A stretch of 64,000 nucleotides of DNA from Alphaproteobacteria bacterium (GTDB taxonomy: Bacteria; Pseudomonadota; Alphaproteobacteria; RF32; CAG-239): the NCBI GenBank assembly GCA_017546315.1, contig JAFYXH010000009.1:1-64000 (forward strand), given 5' to 3'. A program made the translations under genes and the position numbers. This document shows, piece by piece, positions 15,850 through 24,257 of this stretch. Position 1 is the first letter of the stretch. Every line of letters starts with the position of its first letter. A model generated the notes under the pieces. It ran no database searches, was not told the DNA's origin, and saw only the letters and a program-made list of their open reading frames with translations.

Positions 15850-16605
15850 ATGGATAATGAAACATCTGATATCTTAAACAATGATACATCATTAAAAACA
15901 GAGAAGTTCTCTGATAATTCTTCTTTGCAATCTAGACCTAAACTTCGTAAATTTAAAAGACCTAAAATAGGACAGATGCCTGGTGCTCCTGTTGCTCCTG
16001 AAAAAGAAGCAGGGGTTGAAGAAGTTAATTTTGTTGAAGCTCCGTTAGAGAATAGTGAAAGTGTAGATATTAGTAATGTAAATTCAGATCAACAAGAATC
16101 GCATAATGATTTAATCACATCTGCTGAAGCAAATGAAATTGCGCAAGCTCAATCTTTTGAAAATTCATACCCATTAGATGACATGCCTTCTGAACTTGAT
16201 TATGAATCAGATGATTATTTTGATGATAATGATAACTTAGATGGATATGTAAAAAAGAATGTACTTGTTGTTGCAGGTATTGTTTGTCTTTTTTTGGGAA
16301 TGTTTGTTGGTAAGGCTTTATTTTCATCAAAGAAAATTGAGCAACATGGTTTAGAAGGTGTTGTTATCAATCAAGATGTACCATCAGGAAGACCAAGATG
16401 TGGTTTAACTGATAAATCTCAAGCATGTGTATTTTACTTAATGAATTGGTATAAACAAGAACTTAATGGCAGAGATTTTTATAAACTAGCAGCGCAATTG
16501 ACAGGACGCGAAGAATATATGATTGAAACAGATAATCTCCGTTATGCTACAATAAAAATCAAACCAGGACATTTTGCTCAATTAAATATCCCTGCATTAA
16601 AATAA
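15850..16605 (+). CDS. Bitopic inner-membrane protein of the secretin-like operon
   Basis: 251 aa from ATG 15850; GAGG lies 6 nt upstream. The first ~135 residues are acidic and mostly disordered with an early basic RPKLRKFKRPK patch. One TM helix (VLVVAGIVCLFLGMFVG) spans ~138-156. The C-terminal ~85 residues form a small periplasmic domain with two Cys (RCGLTDKSQAC). The architecture is that of a bridging secretion subunit, broadly like VirB8/VirB10 N-terminal parts or pilus PilP-type proteins, but no motif settles which. It starts 12 nt after the secretin-like gene stops. Confidence 0.55.
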   Translation: MDNETSDILNNDTSLKTEKFSDNSSLQSRPKLRKFKRPKIGQMPGAPVAPEKEAGVEEVNFVEAPLENSESVDISNVNSDQQESHNDLITSAEANEIAQAQSFENSYPLDDMPSELDYESDDYFDDNDNLDGYVKKNVLVVAGIVCLFLGMFVGKALFSSKKIEQHGLEGVVINQDVPSGRPRCGLTDKSQACVFYLMNWYKQELNGRDFYKLAAQLTGREEYMIETDNLRYATIKIKPGHFAQLNIPALK

Positions 16606-16666
16606 TTACTTTTGTGATATTATTTTTAACTACTGAGCATTGAAGGTGATTTGGCTTAATATCTTA

Positions 16667-16694
16667 AAAAAAGCGGATAAATATCCGCTTTTTT
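16667..16694. terminator. Bidirectional terminator between convergent genes
   Basis: An A-tract, a stem (AGCGGATA with TATCCGCT) and a T-tract are arranged symmetrically at 16667-16694. It can end both the plus-strand secretin-like operon and the minus-strand TatA/B-like operon. Confidence 0.85.
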
Positions 16695-16695
16695 A

Positions 16696-16887
16696 TTATT
16701 CATTTTCTGTTTTTTCTTGTTTTTTGGTTGCTTTATTAGATGTTGCTTTTTCTTTTATTTCTTTTGACATCTTTTTACCTGCTTCAACTATGTGAGGTGC
16801 TTCACCTTTAATTTTTTCAATAATTTGAGGCATACGCTCAGCATTATAAATTACTGCAACAACAATTATAGCTAAAATCCAAATCAT
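16696..16887 (-). CDS. TatA/TatB-like single-TM protein
   Basis: 63 aa. It has a short N-terminal TM helix (IWILAIIVVAVIY), then an amphipathic segment (ERMPQIIEKIKGEAPHI) and a Lys-rich tail. This is the TatA/TatB plan, with MPQ in place of the usual LPE/FGxxxLPE hinge. TatA-type proteins form the twin-arginine translocation pore. No tatB or tatC is adjacent. It overlaps the upstream nagZ stop by 4 bp. AAGGAG is the ribosome site. The missing FG before the hinge makes the assignment tentative. Confidence 0.5.
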   Translation of the reverse strand: MIWILAIIVVAVIYNAERMPQIIEKIKGEAPHIVEAGKKMSKEIKEKATSNKATKKQEKTENE

Positions 16888-17951
16888 AAGTTTTCTCCTT
16901 TTTTTTGCATATGATGCAACACTTCTGTCGCATCATATAAATATATTTCATCAAACCACTTGTTTAATCCGTGATTGTACAAACTCCTTTGAGCTTCTAC
17001 ATCAATTTTCTCACAAGGATTATGAATGACTTTTTTTATGTTTTCAAATCTATTTAATGATTTTTCAGTCATAAATCTCTTTTCATTACAAATTCGTTCT
17101 AATTCTTCAATATTTCCTGAGCAATAACAAGTGGCATCTACTCCTGCATCTAGTGCATTATTATGTTTTTTGACAATGTTCTCAGATAAAGCCTTCATAT
17201 CTATAGCATCACTTAAAAGAAAACCATCAAATTGCAATTTTTCTCTTATTATGTTTGTGATTACTTTTTTAGATACTGTGGTTGGATTTTTATCATCTAT
17301 ATTGTTTAATTTTATATGTGATGTCATTGCTAGCGGATAATTGGCTATAAACTCTAAGTATTCTATTTGTTTATCTATATCATCTTTGTTTAGATTACTT
17401 TCTAAAACTTCTAGATGAGGATCTTTTGGGGATGAAAAATGCCCAGGAATATGTTTAATACATGGGCAAATCCCCATTTTTATATAAGTATCTGCCATTG
17501 CTTTTGCATATTGTTTTACTTTATCAGGATTATCACTAAAGCATCTTGTTTTTAAGACTTCTGATAAAGAATTATCCTTTATATCAGCAACAGGAGAATA
17601 ATTTACGTTAATACCATAAATATGCAAATCCATGGCGGTTAATTCTGCATGAGCAATGGTATATTTGATATCGTTTTTACCTAATATATCTTGTGATACA
17701 TATTTATTATTATTGATGTGCGATATTCTTGAAACACGCCCACCTTCTTCATCTATTGCAATTAAAACATCATCTCGATTTATTACATTTTTAATTTCAT
17801 CTACTAATTTTTTTAGTTTATCTTTTGTTTCTATGTTTCTTTTGAAAAGACTTATTCCTAGTGGATTAAATTTTTCGAATAGATATTTTTCTCTATCCGT
17901 CAATTCTGTTGTTTGGCACGATAATATCGAAGCTAAAATCGGCTTATTCAT
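16884..17951 (-). CDS. nagZ: Beta-N-acetylhexosaminidase (GH3 family)
   Basis: 355 aa, a single-domain GH3 enzyme. KHIPGHF followed by a DPH dyad, and SDAIDM carrying the nucleophile Asp, match NagZ. NagZ is cytosolic and removes GlcNAc from 1,6-anhydromuropeptides during peptidoglycan recycling. The start follows a GGACT site. It is the second gene of a minus-strand operon (SPOR protein, NagZ, TatA/B-like). The SPOR gene stops 8 nt before its start, and cell-wall functions unite the two. Confidence 0.88.
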   Translation of the reverse strand: MNKPILASILSCQTTELTDREKYLFEKFNPLGISLFKRNIETKDKLKKLVDEIKNVINRDDVLIAIDEEGGRVSRISHINNNKYVSQDILGKNDIKYTIAHAELTAMDLHIYGINVNYSPVADIKDNSLSEVLKTRCFSDNPDKVKQYAKAMADTYIKMGICPCIKHIPGHFSSPKDPHLEVLESNLNKDDIDKQIEYLEFIANYPLAMTSHIKLNNIDDKNPTTVSKKVITNIIREKLQFDGFLLSDAIDMKALSENIVKKHNNALDAGVDATCYCSGNIEELERICNEKRFMTEKSLNRFENIKKVIHNPCEKIDVEAQRSLYNHGLNKWFDEIYLYDATEVLHHMQKKGENL

Positions 17952-17959
17952 TTTAGTCC

Positions 17960-18907
17960 TTAATTCTGTTTTATTATGCTACTAATATTGTTTTGTTTTA
18001 ACTTGTTTGCAAGTTCTTCAGCCTGCTTACGAGTTTTGAAGGAACCTACTTTTAAGCGATAAAGTGTATTACCATTTGCTGCAGTTATTTCCTCTACTTC
18101 GTAATAATAACTCTTCAAGAAGCTATGTTTTTGCAACATGTTTTTCCATAAATTTTCCACCGCACTTCGACTAGATGAAGCTATGATTTGTGCATACCAC
18201 ATACCTTTGGTGTTGTTTAATGGTTTATTTATTGTGGTTGTTTCTTGTTTAGTGAGAACTTTTTCTTTATTTTCTTCTTTTGGTTTTGATGTTTCTTGTT
18301 TTTCACTATTTATTGTGCTTGATAGCTCAACATCTATTTGGTTTATTTTTTGAGGAATTACTATTTTTTCTCTACTGTTTGTATTGATACTCATGAGCTC
18401 TGCTTGAACTACTTTTGTGTTATCATCTTCACTTAAAAAATCTATTGTTTCTTCATTTAGAGATAAATCTTCTTCTATGCTTTCTACTAGTGTTTCCATA
18501 TCGTCTGTTTTTTCTATTGTGCTTTCAACAACAAGCTTTGGCATATCTGGTAAAGATTTAATTTTTACCTCTTTATTTTCTTTAGGGGTGTTATCTACAA
18601 TGTGATAAATTTCCCTATCTTGATTATCTATTTCCATACCTCCTGGATCATTAGGTTGTATCTTGAAAGGTTTTATACTTCTTCTAATTACGGGTATTTC
18701 AGGTGTTTTATCATTTTCGTTATTTGGTGCTAAAAATATCCAGCCCACAATAGCTCCAACAAAAATACCTGCAAGCATTCCTATAAAACCATTTTTAGCA
18801 TGCTCTATTTCGTCGCTTCTATCTTCTATAATCTGAATATTTCTATCTGCTACTCGTTGATGATAATCACTAATATCTGTTTTGTTGGTATCAAACCCTT
18901 GCAACAT
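17960..18907 (-). CDS. SPOR-domain membrane protein
   Basis: 315 aa. A cytosolic N-terminus of ~45 residues is followed by one TM helix (IGMLAGIFVGAIVGWIFL), a long charged low-complexity linker, and a C-terminal SPOR domain (residues ~235-312: MWYAQIIASSSRSAVENLW, then YRLKVGSFKTRKQAEELANKL). SPOR domains bind denuded septal glycan, so this is probably a division-site protein. The first gene of the operon with nagZ, preceded by AAAGGGG. Confidence 0.85.
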   Translation of the reverse strand: MLQGFDTNKTDISDYHQRVADRNIQIIEDRSDEIEHAKNGFIGMLAGIFVGAIVGWIFLAPNNENDKTPEIPVIRRSIKPFKIQPNDPGGMEIDNQDREIYHIVDNTPKENKEVKIKSLPDMPKLVVESTIEKTDDMETLVESIEEDLSLNEETIDFLSEDDNTKVVQAELMSINTNSREKIVIPQKINQIDVELSSTINSEKQETSKPKEENKEKVLTKQETTTINKPLNNTKGMWYAQIIASSSRSAVENLWKNMLQKHSFLKSYYYEVEEITAANGNTLYRLKVGSFKTRKQAEELANKLKQNNISSIIKQN

Positions 18908-19018
18908 ATTTATACCCCTTTGATTAACCGTTTCTAAGTATTATAATATAAAATTTGTTTACAATCATTTAAGATTAGTTTGTTAAAATTCTAAATATAA
19001 AAAAATTAAGAGGAAAAA

Positions 19019-19810
19019 ATGAAGATAGCTACGTATAATGTAAATTCAATAAAAGCAAGAGCTAATAACTTTTTTGATTGGCTAAAGAAAGAAAATTTCG
19101 ATATTATTTTTCTACAAGAAATTAAATGCGAAACTGAAAATTTTTTATATTTTGAATGCGAAAGTTTAGGATACAAAGTTGCTGTCCTTGGGCAAAAAGG
19201 ATATAATGGGGTGGCTATTTTGTGTAAATACGATTTTAAGATAACGAATCGCAATTTACCAAATTTTAGAGATGAACAAGCAAGATATTTAGAAATTTTG
19301 ATAAACAAAGAAAATGAGCAATTCTATGCTATATCTGTGTATGTTCCGAATGGTTGTGGTAGGGATAAAGAATCTGAAAAAGAGAAACTAGCTTATAAAT
19401 TAAAATGGTTAGATAAATTGTATCTACATACAAAGAATCTATTAAACTCAGGAATTCCTATTATAATGGCTGGCGATTTTAACGTTATGTTGGAAGATAT
19501 AGATGTATATAACGAAGAAAGTTTTAAAAATAGCCCCCTCTATATTAAAGAAGTAAAAAATGAAATCACTGCTCTTAAATACTTGGGATTAAAAGATTGT
19601 TTTAGATTATTACACAAAAATACCGAAGGATATACGTTTTGGGATTATACCGCTAACTCTTTTGTAACTAATTTGGGTTTAAGAATAGACTATATTTTTA
19701 TTTCAGCTTTTTTTGAAAAAAAATTAAATAGTGTTTATGTCGATAAAACTTTAAGGCAAATGGAGAAACCTTCCGACCATACGCCTTTAGTTGCAGAGTT
19801 TAAGGATTAA
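19019..19810 (+). CDS. xthA: Exodeoxyribonuclease III (AP endonuclease)
   Basis: 263 aa, full length for the family. The metal and catalytic motifs are present: YNVNS, LQEIK (Glu34), AGDFNV and the C-terminal SDHTPL. It repairs abasic sites and 3'-blocked ends. AAGAGG is the ribosome site. Divergent from the SPOR operon. The following protease gene starts 1 nt after its stop. Confidence 0.92.
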   Translation: MKIATYNVNSIKARANNFFDWLKKENFDIIFLQEIKCETENFLYFECESLGYKVAVLGQKGYNGVAILCKYDFKITNRNLPNFRDEQARYLEILINKENEQFYAISVYVPNGCGRDKESEKEKLAYKLKWLDKLYLHTKNLLNSGIPIIMAGDFNVMLEDIDVYNEESFKNSPLYIKEVKNEITALKYLGLKDCFRLLHKNTEGYTFWDYTANSFVTNLGLRIDYIFISAFFEKKLNSVYVDKTLRQMEKPSDHTPLVAEFKD

Positions 19811-19811
19811 G

Positions 19812-20837
19812 ATGCTTAAGGTATTGTTTGTTTTAATTTTATCTATTTTGTTTAGCCCTTTTGAGGCTAATGCTTTTGAATTTAAGCGAATAAATAAAAT
19901 ATATGACATGCTTGAAAAAAAACATTCCCATATTGCTGACTTAAAAAAGATATCTATAACTAGCATGGAAGAGCTTAGTAAGTTTGATAAAAATTTTAGG
20001 ATATATTCTAGCAAATCAAAAATATACGTTTATTATCAAAATAATCTAATTGATCATTTTTTAGTGCCAAATGACAATCATAATTCTTTGGCTTGGAGAG
20101 ATATCATAAATAATGTTTTATCTATTTATTGCCAACACTCTCCTAAGATTTCTAAAGATAATATTGAATTACAGTTAATAAACACTATCGCTCACAATAT
20201 AGACAAGTATTCTAGAATGGAAGAGAATGTATTAAAGCATAAAGACATAGATCATAAAATCATTGATAATGTGATTTATATAAAGACTGAAATTTTCTAC
20301 AATGGACTTGCTGAAGACATAAAAGGAATCGTTAATTCTGCACCAAACGTTAATGGGTTGATTTTAGACTTTAGGAACAATGTCGGGGGTAATTTCAATG
20401 AAGCACTTAAAGTAAGCGATTTATTTTTGGATAATGCGTTAATTACTTATAGTGTGGAAAATGGAAACACCAATTATTACACTTCTCAAGAAGGTGATTT
20501 AATTGATGGAAAAAAGATTGTTGTTTTGGTTAATAACAATACTGCTTCTGCGGCAGAAATTGTTGCAGGTGCTTTGGGTGAACAAAGTAGGGCTATAATT
20601 GTTGGGACTCGTACATTTGGCAAAGGAAGTCTTCAATCTGTTTATCATGTAAAAGATAATAATTTATACATCACAAGTGGTTATACTTATACCCCATCTG
20701 GAAAAAAAATTGATGAGGTAGGAATTACTCCGCAAATTTGTACTGGTATAGAAAATAGTTGCAATATTACTGATTCTCAAAATTCATCAAAAGATATTTT
20801 AACTGCTATCAATCTCATAAAAAGCAATTTTGCTTAA
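19812..20837 (+). CDS. S41-family C-terminal processing protease, short form
   Basis: 341 aa from ATG 19812, with AAGGA upstream. Signal peptide ends ANA|FEF. The catalytic serine is in NNNTASAAEIVAGAL and the general-base lysine in RTFGKGSLQS, as in CtpA/Prc. The region before the protease core (residues ~30-140) does not look like the usual PDZ domain. The protein is shorter than typical CtpA (about 430-450 aa), so substrate gating may be lost. Probably periplasmic. Confidence 0.8.
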   Translation: MLKVLFVLILSILFSPFEANAFEFKRINKIYDMLEKKHSHIADLKKISITSMEELSKFDKNFRIYSSKSKIYVYYQNNLIDHFLVPNDNHNSLAWRDIINNVLSIYCQHSPKISKDNIELQLINTIAHNIDKYSRMEENVLKHKDIDHKIIDNVIYIKTEIFYNGLAEDIKGIVNSAPNVNGLILDFRNNVGGNFNEALKVSDLFLDNALITYSVENGNTNYYTSQEGDLIDGKKIVVLVNNNTASAAEIVAGALGEQSRAIIVGTRTFGKGSLQSVYHVKDNNLYITSGYTYTPSGKKIDEVGITPQICTGIENSCNITDSQNSSKDILTAINLIKSNFA

Positions 20838-20845
20838 AAATTTTG

Positions 20846-20873
20846 TTGACATTAAGGATATTAAATGTATATT
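20846..20873 (+). promoter_or_regulatory. Promoter of rpmG
   Basis: Consensus TTGACA (20846-20851), a 16-nt spacer and TATATT (20868-20873) lie 49 nt before the L33 start. Confidence 0.7.
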
Positions 20874-20921
20874 GCTATCAAAGTTTTTTGTGTTTAACCT
20901 TAAATTTATAAGAGTAAAGTA

Positions 20922-21089
20922 ATGGCAAAGGCAGTTAAAGTTAAAGTTAAATTAGAGAGTAGTGCTGGTACAGGTACTTTTTATCTTGCTGAAAAGAACC
21001 CAAGAACTCATCCTGAGAAATTGGTTATGAGAAAGTTTGATAAAAAATCTAAGAAACATGAAGAATTCGTAGAAAAGAAATTAAAGTAA
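20922..21089 (+). CDS. rpmG: 50S ribosomal protein L33
   Basis: 55 aa, beginning MAKAVKVKVKLES and containing FYLAEKNPRTHPEKLVMRKFD, the typical Gram-negative L33 pattern without zinc-ribbon cysteines. It binds 23S rRNA near the E site. It has its own promoter and a strong terminator, so it is monocistronic. Confidence 0.95.
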   Translation: MAKAVKVKVKLESSAGTGTFYLAEKNPRTHPEKLVMRKFDKKSKKHEEFVEKKLK

Positions 21090-21104
21090 TTTTGCGAAAT
21101 TTAC

Positions 21105-21133
21105 AAAAAAGCACCAGATTGGTGCTTTTTTTT
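21105..21133 (+). terminator. Terminator of rpmG
   Basis: AAAAAAGCACCA (21105-21116) pairs with TGGTGCTTTTTT (21120-21131) around a 3-nt loop, followed by more T. Confidence 0.9.
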
Positions 21134-21271
21134 TATTTCTACCTTATAAAAAATCATCATAAAACTGATGGAATAATAACAAGATATTATTAAGCAATAT
21201 AGCCTCCGAGCTTACAAGCAAAGAGAGGTTAACAATAAAACCACACACATCCTTGAGGGTATCTATATTCA

Positions 21272-22177
21272 CTAATCTGGAAATGCTTTTTTATATTCCT
21301 CTTTTATTTTATTTAAGTCCACATCTGTATATCTTTGCGTAGAACTCAAAGAAGAGTGTCCTAATAACTCTTGTATTGAGCGCAAATCAGATCCTTTGGC
21401 TAAAAGATGTGTTGCAAAAGAGTGTCTTAGTGCATGAGGAGTTATATTATCTGGTAAACTCAACACCTCTCTTATTTGTTGTAATTTACGTTGAATTACT
21501 CGAGGCGAAACTCTATCTCCTCTGTCCCCAACAAATAGCGCCTCCCCTCTTCTTAATATATAAGGACAACTTTCTTTATATCTATTTATAGTTTCTACGA
21601 CGATAGGAAGTATCGGAACATATCTATCTTTATTTCCTTTTCCTTTTATTTTAATCATCTCATTATCATTTAGGTCTTCAACATTTAGTGATAACGCCTC
21701 AGATATGCGCAATCCACATCCATACAATAATGTTAAAATAGCCTGATCACGAAATCCAATCCAAGGCTCTTTACAATTAAGACTAGCTTCGTTTAGTACT
21801 TTGAAAGCATCTGTAACTTCTAAAGATCTTGGTAAAACCTTGGGCAATTTAGGAGGTGTTATTTGAAAAATTGAAGTATTAGATAAGATATCATTTTCGT
21901 TTAAATATTTGAAAAAATTTTTTATAGAAGATTCTTCTCTTGCAATGGATGATTTAGATGTTCCTTTTTTAGCTCTATAACTAAAAAAATTACGAAAATC
22001 CCTTACGTCAAGCTGTTTTAATTCTTGAAGACTTATTATATCATCTTTAGAAATAAAATTTAGGAATATTTCCAAATCGCTTAAATAACTCTGAAGAGTA
22101 TGCTTTGAATAATTACGTTGAGTTAATAACCATTTCTGCCATTTTGATATTATATTTTTTAATTCTTTATTTGGCAT
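21272..22177 (-). CDS. xerC: Tyrosine recombinase XerC/XerD
   Basis: 301 aa. An N-terminal SAM-like DNA-binding domain (to ~100) precedes the catalytic domain with Arg in GCGLRISEAL, HALRHSFATHLL, LGHSSLSSTQRYT and the Tyr nucleophile. It resolves chromosome dimers at dif. The SSTQRYT ending favours XerC over XerD, but this is not decisive. AGGAG is the ribosome site. Confidence 0.85.
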   Translation of the reverse strand: MPNKELKNIISKWQKWLLTQRNYSKHTLQSYLSDLEIFLNFISKDDIISLQELKQLDVRDFRNFFSYRAKKGTSKSSIAREESSIKNFFKYLNENDILSNTSIFQITPPKLPKVLPRSLEVTDAFKVLNEASLNCKEPWIGFRDQAILTLLYGCGLRISEALSLNVEDLNDNEMIKIKGKGNKDRYVPILPIVVETINRYKESCPYILRRGEALFVGDRGDRVSPRVIQRKLQQIREVLSLPDNITPHALRHSFATHLLAKGSDLRSIQELLGHSSLSSTQRYTDVDLNKIKEEYKKAFPD

Positions 22178-22193
22178 AGTTTTCTCCTATAAT

Positions 22194-22230
22194 AAAAACC
22201 TCTTAATGCATAAATTTTAACATTAAGAGG
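22194..22230 (-). terminator. Terminator after the ferritin-like gene
   Basis: A perfect 10-bp stem (CCTCTTAATG / CATTAAGAGG, 22199-22208 with 22221-22230). On the minus strand it is followed by five T, consistent with termination downstream of the ferritin-like gene and before xerC. Confidence 0.75.
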
Positions 22231-22253
22231 TTAAAAAAATGTATATGCAACGA

Positions 22254-22742
22254 TTACTTATAGTGAGCAAAATCCTTTTTAAAATCTTCCATTTCTTGTT
22301 CGTGTTCGATTTCTTCTTTTAGTATTTTGCGTGAAACCCTAAATGTTTCATAGTCTTTATCATGTGTTATTTCGCAAATTTTTTGATATCTTCCTATCGC
22401 ACAACGCTCTGCAATTAAATTCTGCTCGACAAGCACCTTTGTATCTGGATTTATTGGCTCGTCATATTGACACTCTGCATAATCTTCCCATTCTTTAGGA
22501 TTTAATAGAGGAACTGCCCCTAGTTGTATTATTCTTTCTGCAAGCCAATTTGCGTGTTTTAATTCCTCTTCAGCGTGTTCATAAAATTCTGCAACTATTT
22601 TGGGACGTTCTATCCCCTCTGCTACCTTTGCTCCTACCCAATATTGATAATATGCCAACCATTCTTCCGCATAAGCTGTTTGCAACATATTTATCAAATT
22701 TTCTTGTTCTGTTTTTGAAATTTTTTGTGCCATTTCACCCAT
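22254..22742 (-). CDS. Ferritin-like / bacterioferritin-type protein
   Basis: 162 aa four-helix bundle. Di-iron ligand motifs are visible: EEW near residue 26, EHAEEELKHA, and a late Glu plus EEIEHEQE (ExxH). Such proteins store or detoxify iron. It lacks a rubredoxin tail. AGGAG lies 7 nt before the ATG. The subgroup (bacterioferritin, DPS-like or rubrerythrin-like) is not settled. Confidence 0.75.
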   Translation of the reverse strand: MGEMAQKISKTEQENLINMLQTAYAEEWLAYYQYWVGAKVAEGIERPKIVAEFYEHAEEELKHANWLAERIIQLGAVPLLNPKEWEDYAECQYDEPINPDTKVLVEQNLIAERCAIGRYQKICEITHDKDYETFRVSRKILKEEIEHEQEMEDFKKDFAHYK

Positions 22743-22878
22743 AATTATCTCCTATTATCTATATTTTGAAACCATTAAATAATTATGTTTTTTTGTTTAT
22801 CAAGGTTTGGAAGTGCTCATTTACTATAAGTTAAAACTTTTTATTTATAGTTTGTTTATGGGATTTAAGGAGATTAAG

Positions 22879-23520
22879 ATGGTAAAAATAGCCCCAAGTA
22901 TTTTAGCTGCTAATTTTATGTGTTTAGAAAAAGAACTTTTGGACATAGAATTTGCTGGAGCTGATTTGATACACTTTGATGTTATGGATGGGCACTTTGT
23001 GCCAAATATAACTTTTGGACCAATGATTTTGCATCAAGCTAAGAAAAAATGTGGTTTGGCATTTGATGTGCATTTAATGGTTAATGACCCTATAAAATTT
23101 ATCCCTTGGTATGCTGAAGCTAAACCGGATATTATTACATTCCATTTGGAAGCAACGCTAAATCCTGAAAAAGAAATTGAACTAATAAAAAGTTTTGGAA
23201 TAAAAGTTGGTATATCTATAAAGCCTGAAACAGATGTTGAGGTTTTGGATAATTTTATTGATGTTGTTGATTTGATTTTAATTATGTCTGTAAACCCTGG
23301 TTTTGGTGGGCAAAAATTTAATCATAGCGCAATTGATAAAATTAAATACTTAAAAGAAAAAACAAAAAACACTAAAACTCTTATTGAAGTTGATGGTGGA
23401 ATCAATATGGAAACAGCAAAATTATGCATAGATGCTGGAGCTGATATTTTGGTTGCTGGTTCTGCTATTTTTGGTAGCAACAATTATGCTGATAGTATAA
23501 GACAAATAAAAGGAGAATAA
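22879..23520 (+). CDS. rpe: Ribulose-phosphate 3-epimerase
   Basis: 213 aa TIM barrel from ATG 22879, which follows AAGGAG. An upstream in-frame TTG extension is rejected because it adds a non-homologous tail. Motifs: IAPSILAANF, HFDVMDGHFVPNITFG, MSVNPGFGGQ and VDGGIN. It interconverts ribulose-5-P and xylulose-5-P in the pentose phosphate pathway. The response-regulator gene starts 1 nt after its stop. Confidence 0.93.
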   Translation: MVKIAPSILAANFMCLEKELLDIEFAGADLIHFDVMDGHFVPNITFGPMILHQAKKKCGLAFDVHLMVNDPIKFIPWYAEAKPDIITFHLEATLNPEKEIELIKSFGIKVGISIKPETDVEVLDNFIDVVDLILIMSVNPGFGGQKFNHSAIDKIKYLKEKTKNTKTLIEVDGGINMETAKLCIDAGADILVAGSAIFGSNNYADSIRQIKGE

Positions 23521-23521
23521 T

Positions 23522-24247
23522 ATGAATACAGTTATGGTTATTGAAGATGAAGAAGCTATCGCAACACTACTTAGCTACAACTTAGAAAAAGAAGGATATA
23601 AAGTAATTGTTGTTAGTAATGGTGCTAATGCGGTATTGGAGGTTGATAAACACCGTCCATCAGTTATTATTCTTGATTGGATGCTACCGGAAATTTCAGG
23701 TGTTGAAATTTGTAAACTTATTCGTTCTAAACCTGAAATTAAGGCAATACCTATAATCATGCTTACTGCCAAAAGCCAAGAAGAAGACAAAGTTAAAGGG
23801 CTTATTGCGGGAGCTGATGACTACGTTACAAAACCTTTTTCTGTACCTGAATTGATGGCTAGAGTAAAAACAAATATGAGAAGAGCTCCTTTGTTTGAAG
23901 AAAAAGAAAAATTTATATCATTTAAAGATATATCTATGGATTTGGTGGAGAAAAAAGTAAGAAGAGGAGATGTCAATATTCACCTTAGCCCTACTGAATT
24001 TCGTTTATTAAAAATGCTTGTAAAAGAACCCGGTAAAGTGTTTTCTAGGGAGGTTTTATTAAAATCTGTTTGGGGTGAAAATATTTTTGTAGAATCTAGA
24101 ACTGTTGATGTTCACATTAGAAGATTAAGAAGCTCTCTAAATAAATATGGACCTGACTATATAAGGACTGTTAGAGCAAATGGATATGCCATTGATGAAA
24201 TAATAGAGAACAATGAAGAAAAAGATTGTGATAGTGATTGCGAATAA
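23522..24247 (+). CDS. phoB: PhoB-family response regulator
   Basis: 241 aa. The receiver domain (1-~120) has the acidic pocket EDEE, phospho-acceptor Asp52 (LDWMLP) and Lys in YVTKPF. A winged-helix OmpR/PhoB DNA-binding domain follows (LSPTEFRLLKMLV...VDVHIRRLR...RTVRANGYAID). The C-terminus is acidic with two Cys. No histidine kinase is adjacent. Closest in pattern to PhoB (phosphate response), but the partner is unknown. Confidence 0.8.
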   Translation: MNTVMVIEDEEAIATLLSYNLEKEGYKVIVVSNGANAVLEVDKHRPSVIILDWMLPEISGVEICKLIRSKPEIKAIPIIMLTAKSQEEDKVKGLIAGADDYVTKPFSVPELMARVKTNMRRAPLFEEKEKFISFKDISMDLVEKKVRRGDVNIHLSPTEFRLLKMLVKEPGKVFSREVLLKSVWGENIFVESRTVDVHIRRLRSSLNKYGPDYIRTVRANGYAIDEIIENNEEKDCDSDCE

Positions 24248-24257
24248 TACTTAAAAT

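Noticed and set aside
21272..22177. Xer recombinase as integrase of a mobile element
   Set aside because: It is flanked by housekeeping genes, has XerC-type motifs and length, and no attachment-site repeats were seen.
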